From: CAZDBA01 sp964503615
Lineage (GTDB): Bacteria; Planctomycetota; Planctomycetia; Pirellulales; Pirellulaceae
Assembly (NCBI GenBank): GCA_964503615.1
Contig: CAZDBA010000155.1
Span: 1 to 11,382 of the forward strand
Reading direction: 5' to 3'
Length of the DNA stretch: 11,382 nt
Shown: in pieces, positions 7,019-11,382 of the stretch
Layout: each line of letters starts with the position of its first letter
Numbering within the stretch: the first letter of the stretch is position 1
Position numbers and translations under genes: made by a program
The notes under the pieces: model-generated
What the model saw: the letters and a program-made list of their open reading frames with translations, nothing else
Databases searched by the model: none
Told to the model about the DNA's origin: nothing

Positions 7019-7780
7019 CTACTCGGTTGGTTTGTCTTTCCAATTGTAAATGTTGTAAGCTTCCGGGTTGTACGATTCGCCTTCCTTGGGAACACGCTCT
7101 TCGACCTCTGCAGGAGCGGGGCCGGTAAACCACATTTTCGGTTTCGTGTTCTTGTCTGCACGCAGTTGAACTAACTTCAAACCGTTCTCGGTCGCTTCCG
7201 CCTTTGCTTTAGAGACTTTCGATTCCGGGTCGTTCAAGTCGCCGAAATAGATTGCATCAGAAGGGCAGGTCGATGCACACGCCGGTTCGAGATCATGTTC
7301 CATGCGGTGATAACAATTGTGGCACTTAACCGCTTGTCCATTGTCGTTGTCGATGTAAATCGCTCCGTAGGGACAAGCTTGCACGCAATTGCCTGATCCG
7401 TCGCAAGTGTTGTAGTCAACGATCACGCTACCGCCGACACCCTTCTTGATCGCACCGGTTGGACAAGCTTTCAGGCACGGCGCGTCTTCGCAATGCTGGC
7501 AAGCCATCGGCAAAAACATGCGGGCCACCTTCGGATACTCACCCACGTCTTTGTAAAACGTTTGGCGAATGTAGTTGCCCAGCGGAACCTCGTTCTCGGC
7601 CTTGCAGGCGACTTCGCAACCGTGGCATCCGAAACACCGTCGGGTATCAATGAACCACCCAAAGCTCTTTCCATCATCAGGAGCCTTCATGCGTTCCGCC
7701 CAAAACTCTTCGGGTTGGAACTCGGGATCCTGAACAGGTTTGGGGTTCGAGTTGGTAAGGAACTCTCGTCTATTTTTCAT
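7019..7780 (-). CDS. DmsB/PsrB/NarH-type four-cluster iron-sulfur electron-transfer subunit with a Cys-to-Ser ligand change
   Basis: This 253-residue ferredoxin-like subunit should carry electrons to or from the molybdoenzyme encoded downstream. Four Cys groups are visible: group I Cys49, 52, 55, 59; group II Cys94, 97, 102, 106; group III Cys126, Ser129, Cys132, Cys136; group IV Cys153, 156, 168, 172. Group III reads CDGSGNCVQACP, so the second ligand is Ser (TCA codon at 7394-7396) where DmsB-type proteins have Cys and NarH has Trp. One cluster may thus be [3Fe-4S] or Ser-ligated. The YFGDLNDPESKVSK segment after group IV is typical of the family. The N-terminus MKNRREFL resembles a twin-arginine motif, but no hydrophobic region follows, so export would need to be in complex with the Tat-bearing catalytic subunit. 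The gene comes first in the operon, behind a good candidate promoter. Confidence 0.94.
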   Translation of the reverse strand: MKNRREFLTNSNPKPVQDPEFQPEEFWAERMKAPDDGKSFGWFIDTRRCFGCHGCEVACKAENEVPLGNYIRQTFYKDVGEYPKVARMFLPMACQHCEDAPCLKACPTGAIKKGVGGSVIVDYNTCDGSGNCVQACPYGAIYIDNDNGQAVKCHNCYHRMEHDLEPACASTCPSDAIYFGDLNDPESKVSKAKAEATENGLKLVQLRADKNTKPKMWFTGPAPAEVEERVPKEGESYNPEAYNIYNWKDKPTE

Positions 7781-7816
7781 GCTTGTTATGCTTCAAATGG
7801 TCAGTAAGACTCAGCG

Positions 7817-7845
7817 AAGATAACCGAGCAGCTAAACCCGGTCAA
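7817..7845 (-). promoter_or_regulatory. Candidate sigma-70-type promoter of the iron-sulfur/molybdoenzyme operon
   Basis: On the minus strand, TTGACC (7840-7845) is followed after 17 bases by TATCTT (7817-7822). This is the best promoter-like match seen in the window. Transcription would start near 7810, leaving a leader of about 30 bases before the ATG at 7780. The gap to the phosphofructokinase stop (7945) leaves room for an independent promoter. Confidence 0.5.
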
Positions 7846-7898
7846 CGTTTCGATTTTCTGAGTGAGTTTAAATCTTGAGGCAAAGCAAAACACCATCG

Positions 7899-7920
7899 TT
7901 CACCGTGAGGCGATTCACCG
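7899..7920. repeat. Direct repeat TTCACCG, 15-bp period, upstream of the operon promoter
   Basis: TTCACCG occurs at 7899-7905 and 7914-7920. The copies lie about 54-75 bases upstream of the candidate -35 in the intergenic region before the iron-sulfur subunit gene. They could be regulator half-sites, but the units are short and chance is possible. Confidence 0.3.
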
Positions 7921-7944
7921 ACAGTGCTTTGGCCGTTTAGTCTT

Positions 7945-9039
7945 TTAGTCGCCGAAACAGGTGCCCAGATCCCGGCCAGTCATTATCGTGTCGCCATCGA
8001 TCGGCACTGTTTTGATGGCATCCGTACAATCCACAAGCGGGATATAGCGAACGTTGGGCGGCGCCAGGCCAACCATGACATTGCTCTTCCCTTCTTCTAA
8101 CGCTCGAACCGCAGCGGCTCCGAATCGAAAAGAAAGCAAGCGGTCACGAGCCGTCGGGCTTCCGCCACGCAGCAAGTGCCCCAGCACCACAACACGAACT
8201 TGGTTGTCTATCTTGTCACGCAATTGTTCCGCAATAAACTCTCCAACTCCGCCCAGCTTTTTAATGCCGCCCGTTTCGACCCACTGCGATTCTCCGCCCT
8301 TGGGCATTGCGCCTTCAGCGACACAGATGATCGAGAAATTTCGTTTGGCCGCATTTCGCTGACCGACTTTCTCCGCAATCTTGTCGATCTCAAAAGGGAT
8401 CTCCGGGATCAGAACTACGTCTGCCGATCCAGCGATTCCGGCATGCAAGGCGATCCATCCTGCGTGACGCCCCATGACTTCTACGATCATCACACGTTGG
8501 TGCGCCGAAGCTGTACTGTGCAAACGTCCTATCGCTTCAGTAGCAAACTCGACTGCGGTATCAAAACCGAAAGTGGCAATCGTCCCTTTGAGATCGTTGT
8601 CGATCGTTTTCGGCACGCCAACAACTCGAATCCCCAACTGGGAGACTTGATGAGCGATGCCCATCGTTCCGTCACCGCCGATCGCAACCAACGCATCGAT
8701 CTTGGCGTCTTTGAATGCTCCTGTCAGTCGGTCAGAAATGTCGATCGTCTCCTGACTGCCATCCTCTTTGGTAACGTTATAGGCAAATGGATTACCCCGG
8801 TTCGTGGTACCCAGGATCGTACCGCCGGTGTGTGCGATACCGCGAACCGATTCCTTGCTAAGCGGAATCAACCCGCCATCTGGAAATTCCTCCGGGTGTA
8901 ATACACCATCAAAGCCGCAGCGAATCCCGCAACACTCCCAACCACGTGAAATGGCAGCCAAAGTAACCGCGCGAATTACGGCGTTCAGCCCTGGTGCATC
9001 TCCGCCACCGGTGGTGATGGCAATTTTTTTGATCGACAT
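7945..9039 (-). CDS. pfkA: 6-phosphofructokinase, group III-like, with mixed ATP/PPi signature
   Basis: The 364-residue enzyme phosphorylates fructose 6-phosphate to fructose 1,6-bisphosphate in cytoplasmic glycolysis. The N-terminal TTGGGDAPGLNAVIR (9-23), GGDGTMG (121-127), PKTIDND (143-149) with catalytic Asp147, the MGRHAGWIAL block (189-198), LLRGGSPTARDR (289-300) and a full-length end make the assignment firm. Gly124 corresponds to Escherichia coli Gly104, an ATP-type residue. Lys144 corresponds to E. coli Gly124, and Lys here is typical of PPi-dependent enzymes. That combination occurs in group III enzymes, which include both ATP and PPi users, so the phosphoryl donor is open; pfp would be the alternative name. 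The ATG at 9037-9039 has a weak GGAA before it (9044-9047) and an 8-bp inverted repeat just upstream. The symporter gene precedes it by 110 bases on the same strand. Confidence 0.95.
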   Translation of the reverse strand: MSIKKIAITTGGGDAPGLNAVIRAVTLAAISRGWECCGIRCGFDGVLHPEEFPDGGLIPLSKESVRGIAHTGGTILGTTNRGNPFAYNVTKEDGSQETIDISDRLTGAFKDAKIDALVAIGGDGTMGIAHQVSQLGIRVVGVPKTIDNDLKGTIATFGFDTAVEFATEAIGRLHSTASAHQRVMIVEVMGRHAGWIALHAGIAGSADVVLIPEIPFEIDKIAEKVGQRNAAKRNFSIICVAEGAMPKGGESQWVETGGIKKLGGVGEFIAEQLRDKIDNQVRVVVLGHLLRGGSPTARDRLLSFRFGAAAVRALEEGKSNVMVGLAPPNVRYIPLVDCTDAIKTVPIDGDTIMTGRDLGTCFGD

Positions 9040-9047
9040 TTCGTTCC

Positions 9048-9082
9048 AAATCTAAGATGTTGCAAAGACCCAGTTTAGATTT
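9048..9082. repeat. Inverted repeat in the phosphofructokinase leader
   Basis: AAATCTAA (9048-9055) and TTAGATTT (9075-9082) are perfect 8-bp arms with a 19-base gap. The structure ends immediately before the GGAA ribosome binding site (9044-9047) of the phosphofructokinase gene. It may be an operator or a weak leader hairpin. The arms are AT-rich, so an RNA stem would be weak. Confidence 0.4.
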
Positions 9083-9149
9083 TGAGCCGGGAATCGAAAA
9101 TAGCTCTTCAACTCCCACTTCTGTTTTCGCCGCCGGAATAAGTAAACCT

Positions 9150-11243
9150 TTATGGCGAATTGTAAATTCGTGGCAAAATCAGTTTCACGATTACTCCGCA
9201 TGCGCTCGCACCCACGAGACAACCGATCGCCAACGCAGTCTTGCCAAAAATAAAGTAGCCGATTGCTGGCAAAGTCAAATAGACGATTCCCGATGCAAAC
9301 AGTGCACCCACGATACTGATACCCAGATTCTGATCTTGCTGGACATTCGGTTCCAAAGCGGCAATCGGCTTCCACCCCGGCCCACCTGGTTTAATCTTGG
9401 TGAAAAAGTCTCGCAAGGTCGTTTCGTTTTCGGCGGGTGTTATGAACATCACGAGTAACCAAGTCACAATCGTCGCTCCAGCAATAATCGCCATCTGTTC
9501 CTCACCGCGGAACTCACCGATGAGCGATTTGCAAGTTTCCGTTTGCATAAACAGAAAATATCCCAACGAGGCAAGCATCGCCACGATCTCTGTCCAAGCG
9601 TTAATCCGCCACCAAAACCACCGCAGCATAAACACCAATCCCGTCCCTGCACCCAATGCCGCGAGTAACTTCCATGCGTCGTCTACGGAGGTCCCTTGCA
9701 TAAACCAACCGAACACGATTCCCACAATCAGAACAACGATCGAAACGATTCGTGACATCCTGGCGAGCGATCGCTCGGAAGCGTTCTTCATGGCAAGGGG
9801 CTGAATAAAGTCACGCACCAAATAGGAAGCTCCCCAATTCATTTGCGTGCTGATCGTCGACATGAACGCAGCAAAGAAAGCGACCAACATCAACCCAGCC
9901 AATCCTGGCGTACACAGTTCCCGCATTAGCATCGGAAAACCGATATCGGTGTCAAACGAATCGTCAGCAATATAGTTGGTTCGCAACTCCGGATATTTCG
10001 CTAACGCGACAAACGAAATCATGATCCAAGGCCACGGCCGCACACAATAGTGAGCGATTTGGTACCATAGCGTCGCCAACACACTGTGCCGTTCATCCTG
10101 GCAAGCCGCCATCCGCTGTACGACGTAACCGCCACCACCTGGTTCTGCACCGGGAAACCAAGTCGCCCACCATTGCATGGTGAGCATGATCAGAAAAACA
10201 TGCAGCGCTAACCAGGGGCCGGGCGTCGCCTTTTTGATCGTTGATTTCAATTGGCTTGTCGACTCATCAAGCGATTCTTCTTGTTCGCTTTTTGTTTTTG
10301 GTTCGGTCGATTTCAAACTTAAATCGTCACGCACCCTTTTAATGTTCTTTTGCAACGCGTCTTTGAACGGTTGGGAAAGTTCAGGTTGCTCGGCAATAAA
10401 AAGCTCGGCGCCTTTGATCGCCGCAGACGCGTTTTCCTCTGGCGTCGCCTCTGGGGGTGTTTTCAAGGCCTCGGTTACGGTTGCCGATTGAGTTGCTGAT
10501 TGCGCGGAGAGGCTGGGGAAGTAGTCGAACGCGCCGCGGTTGCCAAAATTGTCTTCGACTTTGGTTTCCAGGTTTGCGATTCCACCCACGCTATCGACTG
10601 CGACCACCGCCAACCAAATACACCCTCCCATGGCGAGGAAGAATTGAATGACGTCCGATACCGCAACACCCCACATGCCAGACATCGTCGAGTAAACGCC
10701 CACCACCGCCATCATTCCGATGATGGACAGCCAAGCCATTCCTGTTGGGCTGAGCCCAGCCACCGGTTCCAATTCGAAAAAAACGGTCTGCTGCAAAACT
10801 TTGAGCATGGCACCGATCACCCAACCGATGATGATCGGATTGACAATCAAAGCGATGTAGAACGCTCTTGAGTATCGTAAGATATCAGCGGCCCGACCCG
10901 CGTATCGAATTTTGATCAACTCAACGTCGGTCATCACCTCCGAGCGTCGCCAAAGTCTCGCGTAGACGAATACAGTGAACATTCCGCCTATCGCAAACGC
11001 CCACCAAAACCAGTTACCCGCCAAGCCGTTTTTGACGATCAAACTGGTGACGGCCAGTGGGGTATCGGCTGCGAACGTGGTGGCAACCATCGAGGTGCCC
11101 GCGATCCACCATGGCAACGATCGCCCTGAAACAAAGAACTCGGAAAGACTACTGCCGGCCCGCCGCCGAAAAAACAGGCCGATTCCGATCGTAAGCAGGA
11201 AATAGCCTACGATGATGAGCCAATCGATAACTGTCAGGGTCAT
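9150..11243 (-). CDS. Sodium:solute symporter family (SSS/SLC5) transporter with a long cytosolic- or periplasmic-loop insertion
   Basis: The 697-residue polytopic membrane protein is a sodium-coupled solute importer by family. About 13-15 membrane segments can be seen, beginning at 5-25, with family-like blocks FFVSGRSLPWWIAGTSM (36-52), GMWGVAVSDVIQFFLA (189-204) and the AAFMSTISTQMNWGASY stretch (458-474), whose Ser/Thr residues correspond to the usual second sodium site. Typical members are about 500-550 residues; this one is longer because of a hydrophilic Glu/Lys/Ser-rich segment at about 225-343 and additional C-terminal membrane segments (about 640-690). The substrate cannot be assigned; sugars, nucleosides and carboxylates all occur in the family. 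Its position upstream of the phosphofructokinase gene hints at a carbohydrate. The ATG at 11241-11243 has only a weak AGAAG-like site before it. Confidence 0.92.
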   Translation of the reverse strand: MTLTVIDWLIIVGYFLLTIGIGLFFRRRAGSSLSEFFVSGRSLPWWIAGTSMVATTFAADTPLAVTSLIVKNGLAGNWFWWAFAIGGMFTVFVYARLWRRSEVMTDVELIKIRYAGRAADILRYSRAFYIALIVNPIIIGWVIGAMLKVLQQTVFFELEPVAGLSPTGMAWLSIIGMMAVVGVYSTMSGMWGVAVSDVIQFFLAMGGCIWLAVVAVDSVGGIANLETKVEDNFGNRGAFDYFPSLSAQSATQSATVTEALKTPPEATPEENASAAIKGAELFIAEQPELSQPFKDALQKNIKRVRDDLSLKSTEPKTKSEQEESLDESTSQLKSTIKKATPGPWLALHVFLIMLTMQWWATWFPGAEPGGGGYVVQRMAACQDERHSVLATLWYQIAHYCVRPWPWIMISFVALAKYPELRTNYIADDSFDTDIGFPMLMRELCTPGLAGLMLVAFFAAFMSTISTQMNWGASYLVRDFIQPLAMKNASERSLARMSRIVSIVVLIVGIVFGWFMQGTSVDDAWKLLAALGAGTGLVFMLRWFWWRINAWTEIVAMLASLGYFLFMQTETCKSLIGEFRGEEQMAIIAGATIVTWLLVMFITPAENETTLRDFFTKIKPGGPGWKPIAALEPNVQQDQNLGISIVGALFASGIVYLTLPAIGYFIFGKTALAIGCLVGASACGVIVKLILPRIYNSP

Positions 11244-11382
11244 GAAATACTTCTAAAAAGGAATCGAAACTTTGGCGGTCGTTGAAGTTGAATTTTAGCG
11301 GAAGAGCCCTTGGTTTCGATAGGAGCAATTTCGATTCTGGCAGGGTGATTCATTTGAGGTTTGGCCAACAAGACAATTCAGG
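11244..11382. other. Upstream region of the symporter gene
   Basis: No gene is visible in these 139 bases. On the minus strand TCGAAA (11314-11319) and TAAAAT (11292-11297), 16 bases apart, form a weak promoter candidate about 50 bases before the symporter ATG. The heptamer TTTCGAT occurs at 11314-11320 and 11329-11335, and inverted as ATCGAAA at 11263-11269, which could mark a regulator site or be chance. The upstream neighbour lies beyond the window. Confidence 0.3.

Noticed and set aside
8176..8901. 241-codon open frame on the plus strand
   Set aside because: It is antisense to the phosphofructokinase gene, which is unmistakable. The plus-strand product has no domain and no supported start.
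9040..9149. Terminator between the symporter and phosphofructokinase genes
   Set aside because: No GC-rich hairpin followed by a T-run on the minus strand. The only clear dyad is AT-rich and close to the phosphofructokinase start.

Overview
The window looks like a piece of a planctomycete chromosome, probably from the Pirellulaceae. The signs are intermediate GC, mostly weak ribosome binding sites, a small very basic protein of a type I associate with planctomycetes, and a membrane-anchored leucine-rich protein with the RFSLKAILLL-type N-terminus common in that group. This assignment is inference from protein flavour. No rRNA, tRNA, CRISPR array or intact mobile element was seen.

Layout. Positions 1-681 hold two adjacent minus-strand genes: a 60-residue basic protein, followed after one base by a phage/bacterial hypothetical protein that runs off the left edge. 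Positions 682-1127 form a divergent spacer with no convincing gene, but with short repeats, a promoter-like dyad and a short peptide resembling an Rhs core. Positions 1128-3250 (plus strand) encode a two-component pair overlapping by 4 bp: a GAF-domain histidine kinase with an unusual H-box, and a stand-alone receiver protein. Positions 3262-7780 (minus strand) form a probable operon: a DmsB/PsrB-type iron-sulfur subunit, a Tat-exported molybdopterin oxidoreductase, and a membrane-anchored leucine-rich protein. Positions 7945-9039 (minus) encode a phosphofructokinase, and 9150-11243 (minus) encode a large sodium:solute symporter.

How the genes may work together. The oxidoreductase and iron-sulfur subunit should form the catalytic and electron-transfer parts of a periplasmic CISM-type enzyme. 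No NrfD/PsrC-type membrane anchor lies in the window, so the electron donor or acceptor is unclear. The iron-sulfur subunit has Ser in place of one conserved cluster-ligand Cys, at the position where NarH carries Trp, so a [3Fe-4S] cluster is plausible. The kinase and receiver signal as a pair without a DNA-binding output. The symporter and phosphofructokinase lie in the same direction 110 bp apart; a link between solute uptake and glycolysis is possible but unproven. The phosphofructokinase combines an ATP-type Gly with a Lys typical of PPi-type enzymes, so its phosphoryl donor cannot be read from sequence alone.

The best candidates for something new are the anchorless iron-sulfur/molybdoenzyme/leucine-rich-protein operon and the natural Cys-to-Ser cluster substitution. 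Neither amounts to a demonstrated new system.
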